NCBI GenBank assembly: GCA_963855995.1
Contig: OY979717.1
Location: forward strand, 29,773,246 to 29,837,245
DNA length: 64,000 nt
Origin: Muricea muricata
Lineage: Eukaryota > Cnidaria > Anthozoa > Malacalcyonacea > Plexauridae
Reading direction: 5' to 3'
Both the position numbers and the translations under genes were made by a program. This document shows, one piece after another, positions 46,324 through 58,083 of this stretch (positions are counted from its first letter, which is position 1; each line of letters starts with the position of its first letter). The notes below the pieces were generated by a model. The model saw only the letters and a program-made list of their open reading frames with translations. It did not search any database and was not told the DNA's origin.

Positions 46324-46553
46324 GCTTCTCGTTGCATCCAGACGATATTATATCCAATCATACAGTCCATTCTGAAACTGAATGTTCGTTGATGTGTCTT
46401 CAAAAATCAACATGCGTGGGTTTCAACTACAAAGCTACAAAGTCAGAAAAATATGTCATAAATTGTCAACTCAGCAACAAGACTCAGGGAAAAAAGAATG
46501 TCGCGAATGACAAAACTGGAGAGTGGAAGTTTTATCAAGATATGCGAACAACT
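46324..46553 (+). CDS. Gene B exon 2: PAN/Apple-type domain
   Basis: Acceptor GTATCGTAG, 230 bp, donor GTGAGT. Encodes DDIISNHTVHSETECSLMC, then LQKSTCVGFNYKATKSEKY and NCQLSNKTQGKKN. The cysteine pattern equals gene A exon 2. The Asn and Lys rich tail has N-glycosylation sites. A clean frame supports a live gene. Substitutions relative to gene A are scattered. Confidence 0.88.
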
Positions 46554-46878
46554 GTGAGTGAAAGTAGAATTTTGATAAGATTATTCAATACTGTGGCCAG
46601 AGACGTGCCAGGCTGAAAACCTATTCTTATACTAAAGATATAAATGCCAACATAATGCACTAAGTAAAGCCACAAAAGCCGGATTTAAATAAGAAAATAT
46701 TTATTATGACGTTTCGTCTTAACCTACGTTTACTGATTTATTCACCAACTTTAACAGTTTTATTCCTCTTACCTACAAACTGAACTTAGTTTCTTGTTAG
46801 ATTAATCAATCTTTTTTCTTGCTATGAAAACTTTTATTCACAGCTTGAAGTTGTCAGAAAGTTATTTAACTCGAATTA

Positions 46879-47401
46879 ATGGTTTTCCCTCTCACATGTT
46901 CGACTTTCCCCATTTTTCGCCGCTTCCTCGACCAAACCTTTGACCCTAAACCGCCTGTCCTGACCACCCCTAAGAAAATAATCTATTTCTGCCTCCCATT
47001 CAAAGGGATACATTCTCTACAGATCAGCACTCAAATCAACCGACTATGCAACGCCGCTTTTCCTCATCTTGACATTAGATTTGTTTTTCGTTCTTCAAGA
47101 CGAATTCCTGCCTTTTTTCCCTTCAAGGATAAAGCTCCCAAATACTTGAGAACCAGTGTGGTATACTTATTCAAGTGTCGATGCTGTTCCGCGTCGTATG
47201 TGGGTCAAAACCACGCGCCATCTAAACAATAGGATATCGGAACATCAGGGTATTTCTCCAATCACTGGAAAACATTCAACCAACTCAGCTATGTCTAGTA
47301 TTTTGTCCGATATAAACGCCTCTGGGCACCCAGCTAACTTTGACGACTTTCAAATTCTTTCTTTCTCCTCTGGCTCATACGGAGTAATGATCTCTCATTA
47401 A
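46879..47401 (+). pseudogene. Penelope-like C-terminal protein with GIY-YIG region, one frameshift
   Basis: An open frame gives IYFCLPFKGIHSLQISTQIN, RLCNAAFPHLDIRFVFRSSR, PFKDKAPKYL and VVYLFKCRCCSASYVGQ. A shift near 47205 continues as KTTRHLNNRISEHQGISPIT and ASGHPANFDDFQILS. The VVY.F.C..C...YVGQT.R....R..EH motif is the GIY-YIG-type endonuclease that nicks target DNA in Penelope-like elements. The single frameshift suggests it is younger than the copy at 42.4-43.2 kb. Confidence 0.82.
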
Positions 47402-47666
47402 TAAATACAAACCTAATCTAAACGTTCAAGGCAGCTCTATTTCTTTTAACCTCCTCTAAATTTGTCGCATATGTTGTGTGCATGTCTGTTATGTTGTGCG
47501 TGTTTGTATATTGTCACGTATCCACCATCACACGTCCATGTCTTGCCCTGATTATACCTAATTATTGTCTCTTGTTATTTTACACCTTGTAAATATAACA
47601 CTATTAGCCTAGATATATATCCAAATTTTGTATGTAATATTATCCACTTGTCTGAAGATGTCTTAA

Positions 47667-49475
47667 AGGACATTGGCAACGAAAATTTTTATTGGCTATT
47701 TTAAAAGTGTTACGTAACTTATAATGGATATGATAACAATTCGCCATCAAAATCCTCTCTTCATGAGTTATGTGCGTTTCAAATTTTAAATTAGGCGCCA
47801 TTTTGAATCAATTTGTCAAAAAATTTTCAGTGAGCTAAATTGGGGGATGTGACGACATAGGATGGGCTGCCAAATGACAACAATATAATTTAGTAGAGTG
47901 GTATTGTAGTTTGAAGCGTTTACTAAAGGATTTGTAGTTTTTGATGAGAGTAATGGATAGAATTCATGAGAACCAAGTAGGAGAGATATTACTCTATCAA
48001 TTTGAGTCGGAGCCGCCGACAAAAACAAGCGATGCTGGGGACGACAATGATACTGATCAAAGTGATGTTACAACCTCATCTGATGAGGATGTCGATCACG
48101 AGTTTGAAAGAGCAAATGCTTGGTGCCTTTTAGATCTTAGTTGCTGTAAATGCGGTCATTGTTCATTATCCACTAAGGCTGTTGAATGTTTTTGTAGCCA
48201 CGAGAAGGCGCTGGAGTACGAGTGCGAAGTGCAAATCGCGCGGTACAAATTACATGCAGTATTTGTCGCCTACATTGTATATTAAACTAATTTTTCATGA
48301 CTGAAAATGTACAGAATATGTATATAAGTATTCCCGCAATACAACATTTCATTTGTAATACATGCTATTGCAACACTTGTCCGATTTTCCTATGCGGCAG
48401 CGTGAGGTATATAGTGTCTGGGATCAAGTTTTTTGAGTGTGAGGGTTGAGATTATTGTCAAACGCTATGCTTGCGAGTATATTTAAAATTTGATTAAAAC
48501 TTACCCTCATTAACTCGTATCATTTCAAAATTACACCAATTCTTCCATGCAATGGTTGTTAGTGAAGAAATAGAGCTTATATTCAAGCGCTTTTGTACTG
48601 AAAATTTCGATTGAATACATGAAGTAGAAGCTTATTTTCAAGCACTGTAATATTGTCGGAAATTTCCGTACGAACACGCTATTGACACTATTCTCACGCT
48701 TCAGCGAATTGAGTGCGCATAGTTGAGAAATATAGCTCTCTAATAAAAGCTTTTCAAAGCGATTCTGCTGGTACAATTGCCAAGACCCAATCCGTAGAAA
48801 AAGCGGAGATATTTTCAATGAAATGTAACTGTTTACAATGTATGTTTATTCAGACAATGAAATTTACCAATATTTTACAAGATATCACATTTCATATAGT
48901 CTAAACGGCCGTACATCGGCTGCATTGCATTCTAAAGCCCAAAAGACATTTTGATAAAGCTTTAAACGCCACTTCGAATGCTGGTATTTGTTTTCTTTTG
49001 CGTTGCGTAAAACCCGAGCTATGCCACGGCACAGTCATCGTTCCTTGAATAGTCTAATGACAGGAAAGAGTTTTAACAGATGAAATACGCGCGTTTATTG
49101 CAAATATTTTTAAAAATATGGCCGCAAGGCAATGAGGTAGAGCTGTTGTACAATTATCCAACTCGATTTACTCGTTAATTTCCATTTCAACAAAATATTC
49201 ATGCTACAAGTTGTAAAGTCAATAATAATCAATATTGTCTGATTTTCCGAACCCACTTAAGTCGTCACAAATGTATGCAAGCATAAATTAGCATACGCGC
49301 AATTTTTCAAAATGGCGGACGACTGTTTAACATTTTCATAATTATTTACAAGATCTAAACGCGACAAACGCACAAAAACTAAAAATTAAGTATTCCGTAG
49401 GTAAGTTTAATGGATATAACTAATTTTTATTTCTTATATGATATAAGAAATAAAAATTTTCGTTGCCAATGTCTT
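47667..49475. mobile_element. TTAA-flanked DNA element inside the Penelope-like copy
   Basis: Ends AGGACATTGGCAACG and CGTTGCCAATGTCTT with about 28 bp of inverted sequence, TTAA on both sides (47663-47666, 49476-49479). It splits the GTCTGAAGA..ACGAAACGT tail of the Penelope-like element. A TTAA target points to piggyBac or Kolobok groups. 1.8 kb; carries the small P2X7-like frame and no visible transposase, so it is a non-autonomous or decayed copy. Confidence 0.8.
47941..48285 (+). CDS. Small protein with P2X7-C-terminus-like cysteine module
   Basis: About 114 codons (an in-frame ATG at 47944). An acidic Asp/Ser-rich N-terminus (DAGDDNDTDQSDVTTSSDED) precedes a cysteine module: AWCLLDLSCCKCGHCSLSTK, AVECFCSHEKALEYEC. 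The spacing C.CG.C.....ECFC..E......C resembles the zinc-binding C-terminal module of P2X7 receptors, which also occurs in transposon-borne proteins of cnidarians. It lies wholly within the TTAA element, so it is element cargo or the first exon of a lost gene, not a host receptor. No promoter can be shown. Confidence 0.55.
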   Translation: MMRVMDRIHENQVGEILLYQFESEPPTKTSDAGDDNDTDQSDVTTSSDEDVDHEFERANAWCLLDLSCCKCGHCSLSTKAVECFCSHEKALEYECEVQIARYKLHAVFVAYIVY

Positions 49476-49609
49476 TTAACTTGATAAGACGAAACGTCAC
49501 ATAAATATTTTCTATTTTAAATCTTTACTCAAAGTATTACGTTGGGCATTGATCTTTATTATGAGATTTTGATAAGATTAGACTAAAATGATCTTAATTA
49601 TCTACTATA

Positions 49610-50355
49610 CAGGGTGTGTAATAAAAAAGTAGACAAGTTTAAATCGGCTCTCAACCTCCCGAAGCGACTTGAAGTATGCATGAAGTTTTTTATTAATATA
49701 CATTGCTTGGGTACTTACGGTGTAGAATAATAAACCCAGGGGTGTACTTTTTTGAAACACATTAAAAATGGCTTGCGCGGGGAATTGAAATGCTTAAAAG
49801 TAATTTTGAGTTGGTATAGGTAGAAAATATGTCAAGTGTTTTACTGCTGTTCAAAATTTCAAGAAATTTGATTGAGTTTAAGCCATTCAGAAGGTCGTGC
49901 GAACGTGTATTTTTCTCAATAAGAATTTTATTTTTCTGAAGAAATGTTCCGATTTTAATTGAATGTCCCTTGGGAGTTGTATGCAAAGTAAGTAAATACA
50001 TAAATTAAACATGCACAAAGCTAACTTTGCTAAAAATATTGAAGTTCGCACGACGTTTTGAACAGCTTAGACTCGAGTACATTTTCAGAACTTTTGTACA
50101 GCAACACAACACCCGACAAATTTTCCATCTACCTAGTCAAAATTACTTTCAAGCATTTAAGTTTTGCCCGCAAGACATATTTAAATCACCGTAAAAAACA
50201 GAACTCCCACCCCGCGGGTATTGAAGTTTCAAATTTCTCATTTTTTTGGTTTACTCTAGATTATAAGTACCAAAACAATCTATTTTGATATAAAACAAAA
50301 ATTTGTCTAAATTTATCTAAAAATAAAAATTTGTTTAATTTCTTTTATACACCCT
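49610..50355. mobile_element. Mariner-type MITE in gene B intron 2
   Basis: CAGGGTGTGTAATAAAAAAG at the left and TTTTATACACCCT at the right, flanked by TA. Intron 2 of gene A continues straight from the left to the right flank (…ACTA..TATAATTACGAAGA), so the site is empty there. The 79- and 76-codon frames inside have no known motif. Confidence 0.75.
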
Positions 50356-50411
50356 TATTGTTATAATTACGAAGAAAACCTCTTTATTACGAAATATTTT
50401 TGACTTTGTAG

Positions 50412-51056
50412 GCAACTTCAGGCCAGTCAAAATTCATTCCAGGAAAATCTTGTAAAGGTATCTTAGCAGCAAACAAATTTGCAGTTTCAGGAATTTACTG
50501 GATCCAGCACGCGTCTAAAAAATCATTTCAAGTTTACTGCGATATGGAAACTCTCGGTGGAGGCTGGACATTGGTTTACAGCTACACCTTTACAAACTAC
50601 GATAGTTTTAAGTCAGACAGCAATGCCGTAACCCCTCGTCCAAACTGGCCTACTCCTGAAGCCAATGTCTCTGTCTCAACCACTCCTCCACTCAGCGAGT
50701 CATCACTTGGGGCTCTAGACTGGAATGTATGGAAAGACGTAGGACAAGAGTTTATGGTCAAATCAACCATCAACGATTGGATTGTTTGTCAGCAAAATAA
50801 TGGAAGTATTGTCACAAAGCAAAGTGGATCAATAAGTTGCAAAAATGTCAAGAACGTGGCGACAACTTGTGCAGGTTTGGTACCAAATAGAATTAGGTGG
50901 TTTCCTCATGCACCAATTCTCGTTGCTTCAAAAGCTTATTATCGCTTTGATGGAGACACAGATCGTCACTGGCCAAGACATGATCCTTGTGGTGATGGTG
51001 AAGCTAATCACAAGAAAGGAGTCAGCAACCCTGGTGGACAAATCTATCTTCGTTAG
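50412..51056 (+). CDS. Gene B exon 3: fibrinogen/intelectin-like domain, intact
   Basis: Acceptor TTTGTAG, phase 0, 645 bp to TAG at 51054-51056. The peptide begins SGQSKFIPGKSCKGILAANK, FAVSGIYWIQHASKKSF, then VYCDMETLGGGWTLVYSYTF, the GIYWI...CDM..GGGWTLV hallmark. Later parts are LGALDWNVWKDVGQEFMVKS, STINDWIVCQQ, a CKNV...CAGLVP segment and DRHWPRHDPCGDGEANHKKG near the end. The whole protein (324 residues) is signal peptide, PAN/Apple, fibrinogen-like. It is probably secreted, binds glycans or proteins, and may act in recognition or mucus/immune functions (inference from domain types). No lesions are seen, in contrast to gene A. Confidence 0.88.
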   Translation, partial: ATSGQSKFIPGKSCKGILAANKFAVSGIYWIQHASKKSFQVYCDMETLGGGWTLVYSYTFTNYDSFKSDSNAVTPRPNWPTPEANVSVSTTPPLSESSLGALDWNVWKDVGQEFMVKSTINDWIVCQQNNGSIVTKQSGSISCKNVKNVATTCAGLVPNRIRWFPHAPILVASKAYYRFDGDTDRHWPRHDPCGDGEANHKKGVSNPGGQIYLR

Positions 51057-52217
51057 AAGTCAGTTTCCTACATTCAGTATTTTCTAGAACATGATAAGAG
51101 AGCATGTACAAGTAATGGCCACATAAATAATATGTAATTATAGCTTCTTTTTAAACACCTGACGTTTTAAGTCCATATTATTAACACTGCATTATGTTAT
51201 ACACACAATATAGAAAATTCACCAAACAAAGCAGAGGGTAGTGAATTGATACACATGTCCTTTGGCTTAATAACATTTTCTTTCTCTTTACTATAATATT
51301 TACTTTGATATGATTAATTGAAATGAATTTTAAAAATATGATAGTTGTTTGTACGGGAGCACATAAAATATATAGAAAAGTGTAGAGCGTTCTCATCTGA
51401 CGTCACGATCGCCATGTTGGTGTACCAGGACAGGAGAGAGGTACACCACATATGGCTGCAAACTTCATTGTTGTTCGAATCTCCATGGGGACTGAGAGAC
51501 TACGCTTTATAGCAGGTGACATTATACAGGCGTTTACTACGTGTGGGGCCACTTTTATACAACACTCACTCGTAGAGTCCATGGCTGTTGTTGATAGCGA
51601 GGTTTAAATATGAAAGTACAGGTTGATTGCGTTTCATTGTATGTTACTATAAAGTCTATTGTGAAATTTGTATTGTTGTTACACTACGCTGACTATTTAA
51701 CGTGCCATTTTGAACAAATTCCTATTTTCGTCCTTCAATGTGATTGGTTCGTATTGTCTAAGTAGCCCCGCTTATAGTAGAAGCATTGAGAATTAAGGCA
51801 GGACACGCCTGCTAAGGCGTTCAGTTCTCCTGCCTAGGAAAAGACGGACACTAAGAGGAATTTCGTAACAAAGGCGACTCCGTCCCGTCAATGTTTGTCG
51901 TTTTATCAAAACATTTTAACTGAGAATTTTGGAACGGGAACCTTATTGCCGTGTTTCGGTATACATGCTAAAATGTGCGTTCTAAACGTTGTGTCGTTGT
52001 TGTTAGCAAACATAGCAATGTTTTGGGATGGCAAGCAGCCAAGTGCCTTGAAATTTGTCGAACTTGGCACTTTGAAACATTTTTCCTGAGCATTTTTGCA
52101 CCAAGGACCTTCTTGCAGTTTACATGCTTCAATATACATGTTAAAATGCACGTTTTGGGGATATCTTTTTCTAAAATTAAACGAGGTTAATTTAAGATTT
52201 AAAAATATAAACGCGTG

Positions 52218-53036
52218 TGTTACGAAGCAGTACATTAATAGCATAAAAATAGCTAAGTTAAGTTCTCCAGGCAAGGTAAACACTAGATGCGTCAGTGGGA
52301 AAGATAATGGGCATATTTGGTTGCTAAGGAAAGATAAAGAAAGTAAAAATTTGTATATCTTTCACGACCTGTCAGTTATCTTTTCCATTGGGCTCACAAC
52401 ATAACTAATGATACTTGAACTTGTCAATGTTTGATAAAAACAAAATACAAGGAGGTCGGATTTATTTAGATAAGAAAAATTCCAGTGGTGCACAACCTTT
52501 GTACTTGCACGTGCACAGGTTTGAGGCATTACTGTCAATCATTTGTAGAGATATTTCGCGCGGTCAGATAATAAAAGTGTTACGTCATAAAAATGTAGTA
52601 TTGTAAAATTGTAGGATAGTAAAAGTCAAACATTGAAGTTGAGTTCATATATATAGAGATATTAAGTTTTACTAAGGAAATCAACGAAATAAGTTAAGTT
52701 GTGAGCATTTTTTAAATAATTTTGACGGAGCATACGACCGACTGACACAGTGCGACAACGCCTTAAATAAATAGAGGAAAAGAGCTGGTACGAGAGTTCA
52801 GAAATCCAAAACCTAGAACCTGATAGGCTCAGCCTACATCAGCCCACCATTCTGTTCACATGCACAAAAGCTCCTACGACCGTTAGTATAAAAGACCGCC
52901 CCAGCTGAATCCCGAGCAGTTGCTGCAGAATAGCCGAGAAGTGAAAACTCTACTCAAACGAAGAGACAGAAACAGAAAAGAGAGACCAACAAACTCAGAA
53001 GAATACATATTAAATAAAAAACATATTATTATAACA
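52218..53036 (+). mobile_element. Solo LTR (819 bp)
   Basis: Starts TGTTACGAAG and ends TTATAACA, so it has TG..CA ends with TGTTA/TAACA inverted tips. CGTG is duplicated outside (52214-52217, 53037-53040). The paralogous empty site is at 22561-22580. Inside, a TATAAAAG box (52888-52895) followed by a G/C-rich start region, and AATAAA (53013-53018) near the 3' end, form an LTR promoter and poly(A) signal. No internal retrotransposon region follows, so it arose by LTR-LTR recombination. Family unknown. Confidence 0.82.
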
Positions 53037-53073
53037 CGTGTGTTATTCGTGCTTATTATCCATAATATATATG

Positions 53074-53755
53074 TATTATAGAAACTGATATTTTCTATTC
53101 AAAAGATTGCCTTTACCCAACCTAAATTTGGCTCACTTAAACGTCAAGCGCCTGGCAAAGAGCACTTTACTTTTGCAAAAACCCAAAACAAAACGTCATC
53201 GTGTACGATACCGTGTGTACAGTATATGAAAATTACTTTGCTTTTTGAAGCCAGATCTAATAATATAAACCCTAATAAACCAGCAGTTTTTAATTTTTCC
53301 TTCAAATAAGCAAAGAATAGAAGCCTATCTTTTCAAAATCTCAAAAAGTTAATATAATGTAAATGCAACTTACCTAGCTGTTTGTTTTGGTATAACTGCC
53401 GTGTCTTTTGCTTGCATATTTCTCTTTCAAAAATATATTTTCGGTTTTTTATAAAATTGTAAATCTTTGTAAACATGGGAAATTGCCCAACGTGTCCAAT
53501 TTAAACCTAAAATAGACTTTCAACCACCAGACACAGCCAGCAACTTGAAAAAAATCTCGCCGAAAAGTTTGCCGGCTGTGAACGAATTCACTGCTATGTA
53601 AACACAGGCTCGCACTGATTGGACGAAACAGTTTTTTCACGTGTGAAAAAATCTTTTCATGATTCTGATTGGATAACGCTCGTTAACAACAAATCACGAA
53701 ACGGCTTTTCATACCAGAAAAATCGTGCCTAAATATCAGTATCTATATAATAAAA
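53074..53755. mobile_element. Probable TA-target element of about 680 bp
   Basis: TATAGAAACTGATATTTTC at the left and AAATATCAGTATCTATA at the right pair as inverted ends. The segment has no counterpart in the gene A flank. Non-coding. Confidence 0.6.
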
Positions 53756-54039
53756 ACAAATTTCTTAATGGGAAGTGCTTGTGTGCTAAATGTGTGAACA
53801 CAGAGCTCGCTTCTGACACCAAACACGACAAACAAAAAAAAAACTGACAATTATACAACATCACTGCGCGACTACGCCTGTAAGCCGGAGTAATTACTCC
53901 GCCTGCCGTAGGCGAGGCGGAGTTATAAATTCGCCCCGTTTCTGTTTTTTTTTCGGTGTCAGAAGTCGGTGCCGCCGCTCATGGGTGATACCGCTGGGCA
54001 CAAGCCGCGTGAGCCGACCTAAACATGGCGTTTAAACTC

Positions 54040-54400
54040 AATTTCCAGCGGAATATGTCAACAAAACACACATTTTAACATGTATGCTGCAACATCTAAA
54101 CCGCAAGAAGGTTTTACGTGCAAAAATTCCCATGCAAAATGTTTTAAAACGACAAATTCCATCGCGAAACTTTACCGAGGAGCGATGAGAGCGTGCTTCC
54201 GTCATTTTCTGTTGTATTCCTACTTTTAAGGAAATTAAGAAATTTCTACACAAGAATCAAACGCAAATTCTACTGAAGTATCTATATACAAAACACAATT
54301 TTTAACATGTAATAGTGAACAAAAAGGGACAGGAAGGTTCTTTATCAAAAAATTGCTCCAGAAATGTTTTAAAATGGCAAATTTTGATAAACTCCATCAT
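54040..54400. repeat. Two copies of an interspersed repeat
   Basis: On the minus strand 54190-54050 and about 54400-54290 resemble 52035-52160 and 22390-22500 (words AAATTTGTCG, GCA..TTTTTGCAC, ACCTTCTTGC, TACATGTTAAAATG). A short non-autonomous family; class unknown. The following stretch to about 55745 is A+T-rich and shows no gene. Confidence 0.5.
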
Positions 54401-55749
54401 TCCATGATTAAGGAGTGAGTCTAGGAAATGTGTTCCTAATTCTAAACACGTTGTGATTTCTTTCCTTGGTTTTCTATTTCTACCTATGTTGAGATGCTAA
54501 TATTTCGTGCAAAATGATTTATTTGCTTGTGGGATCTCATATAATTATAAAAGGTAAGAGACATTTTACATTCCAATTCCAGAAATACATATGTTAGTCT
54601 AAAGTTCCCAACAAATTATATCGTGGAGACTTCAGACTTAATAGCTTAGTCTAATTTTTAATTTTTGCTGTTTTTACGAGCGATTTTAATACTTGTTTTG
54701 TTAGAACGTCAACAGTCATAGCTGAGTGCGGCATTTTAGTCTTTATCTATAGTATTTATATATAATAACTTTCTTTATATAAAAATTGACATGTTTATTG
54801 TTGAATAGTTGACTCAGAGAAAGGATTTCAAATCACCCGGTTAGCGCGAATCTAACCAGTATAAATAGTGTCAGATTGGTCGGGCAGGCGCAGTGTTTTT
54901 ACTAGACAGATTACCAATCTCGCCAATCTGAGCATCTAACAAAACTACTAGTGCCAGTCTGCTGTTTATCAATATCGCTCGTTCAAAATGGCGACTAACG
55001 AAGCAGTGACGAAAGAAAAACAAGTATTATGGGTGGAAATTCAGTCGAATATGTTTATGCGATATATGTCATACCTATTTACCTGAATGTATTTTCATCC
55101 TCATCAATATTTTATGTGGAAATATGGATTATTTAGTGTTTGCAGTGGCTGTAAAGTGAATTTTGAAGATGAAATATTTATTGGAACCTAATGGCTAAAT
55201 GCGCATTTAAAATGGACAAATATTTGACGGTATATTTCCACATTTCGGTTATCAACTGATGAGAATAGACTTATATTAAAGATAGAACTAATAAAAATTA
55301 TACATATGAAAAACTTTAGCAAAATTATACATTATAGATATGAATTATGCATGTGAAAAATTATACATATATATGAATATAAACTATACATTGTATGAAA
55401 ACACATAATATGTACTCACTTCCTGTGCATATTGTTGCTGCTGAGTGCACCCTTTTAATAATTATTATGATAATGCAAATATCTGTGGTATATCTCAATT
55501 CATCTATTTTTTACATTTTGAGCAGTTTTGAAGTTTATTCTTTCACAACACAATTTTATATTATAATTAATTTAATTGTGCATTACACTCAAGATTCACA
55601 ATTAATTATTATGCAATAAATACAAGGCCTGAAAGGCATATGCAAGGAATGCCGGTAACATAGTTTGCCACACGGCTAAAAATTTAGACGTCTCAATTTA
55701 AATTTTTCACTTGCATTAACAGTTGGTTATAATGGCTAGCAATGAACAT

Positions 55750-56470
55750 AACCCCCCTTAGCACCAATTACTTTATTTAGTCTATTGGTGTTTTAATGGT
55801 ACCTTTGTCTACAACAGCTTTGAAACTTTGAACTGCTTCACAAAGGAAATTCTTCAATGAGTATTGCTTGCCAACATCATAACTTTTCATAATGAGGTTC
55901 TGATTGAGGGCTGACAAAAAACTGCTTCCCTAGACCAAACATTTTTCAATGCTCCATATGTGTAACAAGTGTATGGGAAGGGGAATTGTCCATAAAGATG
56001 ATCATCCTCTAAGTGTTGGTGGTTGCTTCTTGTATGAAGTAGGGAAAAAGTCTTTTTTCATGTCTGACTTAGCTCAGTATAAGCAAGCATGTCAACATTA
56101 TTGGTTTAATTTTCATGGTTCAATTATTGGCCTAATCTTTCAATTTTTCCAATGCTCATTATGATCTTGTAGCTACTGTCCAGATGTGATCCTGATGGGA
56201 CTTCAGCTTCATAGAATATCTTGGCACTTTGTGAATGAAGATGTTTTGATAAAGTTTTTTTTACTGAGTTGAATTCCCTAAGAGTAGTCTTTATAATCTT
56301 TCCTTCATCTGATTTCCCCTCACTTTATTACTATGTTTAAAAATCTTTTTAGTGTGTGATGGTCTCAATTAACTTTGAAATGTCCAAAGTCATCTTGCTT
56401 TGCCTTAAAAACTCTACTCTTCTTTGCTTCTCCTCTGGTTTTAGATCTGTTTTACATCCCATAGTGCTAA
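55750..56470 (-). pseudogene. Decayed Tc1-like transposase
   Basis: Minus-strand frames give LKPEEKQRRVEFLRQSKMTL then DISKLIETI and HTLKRFL, like the 'L.PEEK..I..L...G.S...IAK...RDH.T.KRF' helix-turn-helix of Tc1-type transposases. Further on come REFNSVKKTLSKHLHSQSAK and MDNSPSHTLVTHME, which looks like the second catalytic block (DN.P.H). Several stops and shifts; coverage is patchy, so the assignment is moderate. Confidence 0.5.
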
Positions 56471-56640
56471 CTTAAACAGACTGAGTCAGATTTTGGCTAA
56501 TGTTCGTATTTGTTGCATAATAATTATTTATGTTATTGAGGGGTTTTATGCAAAAATCCAGTAATTTCAAAGTTTACTGTTCCATATTTGCTCCATTGCA
56601 AATGGTATAAAATGTAAACAATTAAGTAAAACTCATGTTG

Positions 56641-57048
56641 CAGGGACCGCGAAGCAATTTTTGGACTGAGGGGGCCGAATGCTTAGCTTCCCAGGGGAGG
56701 GGAGGGGGCTGGGTTGTTAAGTGTTTTTCTTAAACTATCTTGCGGTTTCGACGTGTTCATGTTTATTGTTGGGTTTTTTTTTCGTTCTTTATTAGTAAAT
56801 ATTGGAAAAAATATATGTATGTTTTTTCGACGCCAATTCTTTTGCCTCCTTTTGCTGGATTTCAAAGTGCGTTTTCCCAAAATCACAGCCAAAATGTTAA
56901 TGAGGTGTTCTTGATCTGAGCTGTAACGCTACTTATTGGAAAAACACCAACTAGCACTGGTTATAATTAACCGCCATTCAATCAATCACAGGAAAAATTA
57001 TTGGGGGGGGGGGCAAGGCCCCCAAGCCCCCCTCCTCCGCGGTCCCTG
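56641..57048. mobile_element. 408-bp foldback element, hAT-like ends, 5-bp target duplication
   Basis: CAGGGACCGCG at the left and CGCGGTCCCTG at the right, then G-rich and C-rich runs inside. TGTTG is repeated on both sides (56636-56640, 57049-57053). The termini resemble hAT elements, but the duplication is 5 bp, as reported for the hAT5 type. Non-coding. Confidence 0.75.
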
Positions 57049-57053
57049 TGTTG

Positions 57054-57527
57054 TTTTATTCCGATCGCACACCTGCCTCAGTGCCATGCATTGGGGATAA
57101 TTATAGCAATAATAATTATTAACAGGGTGTATAGCCTGGAGTGTGTGGCACAATTTGACTAATTTCAGTATATACTGAATACAGCCTTTAGCCTTACTGA
57201 ATTCCAAACTTGGCAGGACAATTTGCTAACTTCATTTTAAAAATTGAACTTACATAATATTATGAATAAGGTTACATATTAGAGCTTTTGGCTGACGTTT
57301 TAATGACAGGGGATTATACAAAAAGGCAACTTATTCAATAAATATTGAACAATGACAACCTTGCTATCAAAAATTATCCAAACCAACAACCGTCATTCAG
57401 ATGCCAAATTACTGAAACAAAGGGCTAAGACAGATAACGTTGATTAATGCCTGGATTTGCTGTGTAAGCAATTTTTGCTATTGTGTGCAATATTCCCTAC
57501 ATAAAAATGAATATTTACATATAATAG
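57054..57527. other. Stretch before the right-end palindrome
   Basis: No gene seen. It may also belong to the palindrome arm, but its partner would lie beyond the window edge, so this cannot be tested here. Confidence 0.4.
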
Positions 57528-58083
57528 CATTATGTGAGCACCTGTGAAAAAGCGAATTCATCTGACCTTTTGGGTACAAACTAAAGTGCATGAACTTTAC
57601 AAAGTAAAAATTATTGTGAAATTGTGAAATAGTATAACTAGTAGGTATAACTGTCAAGTCAAAGACTGCAAATCATATTTTTGATTAGATTAAATTAGCT
57701 TAGATTTTTTTAAAGAGGATGAATGACCTAGACAATGAGTTTCCTTTCTCCTATAGCCCTTTCTGTAAATTACCCAAGTCTATCGTGATTTTGAGGTAGT
57801 TGCATCCACCGCACTTGATAAAGGCACAAGTATGTGATAAATAGGTTATCACATTCGAGACTCGGTAATATCAGTTTTATCTATCGCTCTCGTTACGATA
57901 TCATATTTTGTCCCTACCTACATAACATACTTCAACCACTGACTCTAACACCATGGTACGTAGCATCTCGCTTAAATGTTCGTATTGGTACTTTGTGCCA
58001 TTTAAAAAAGGTTTTCGTTTATACCCTCCACTCCATTTGCTTGTTTATCAGACATTTTGAATGATTGCTACAAACTAATGCCT

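Larger units (their letters stand above)
46584..49565 (+). mobile_element. Penelope-like element inserted in gene B intron 2, 15-bp target duplication
   Basis: ATTTTGATAAGATTA is present at 46569-46583 and again at 49566-49580; intron 2 of gene A has a single copy (near 20596), so this is a filled versus empty site pair. The ends hold mutually inverted segments (AAATATTTAT.. GACGTTTCGTCTTA at 46690-46735 and its complement at 49480-49520), a layout known for Penelope-like elements. It contains the GIY-YIG region and is itself split by the TTAA element. Truncated, no RT motifs seen. Confidence 0.8.
51057..53900. repeat. 3' flank of gene B, paralogous to the flank of gene A
   Basis: Matches 21334-22810 in order, with two insertions: 52218-53036 and about 53074-53755. 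After 53900 the two flanks diverge. No host gene is seen here. Confidence 0.8.

Noticed and set aside
55395..55619. 74-codon plus-strand frame as a membrane protein
   Set aside because: It is an A+T-rich frame with no conserved motif; hydrophobicity follows from base composition.
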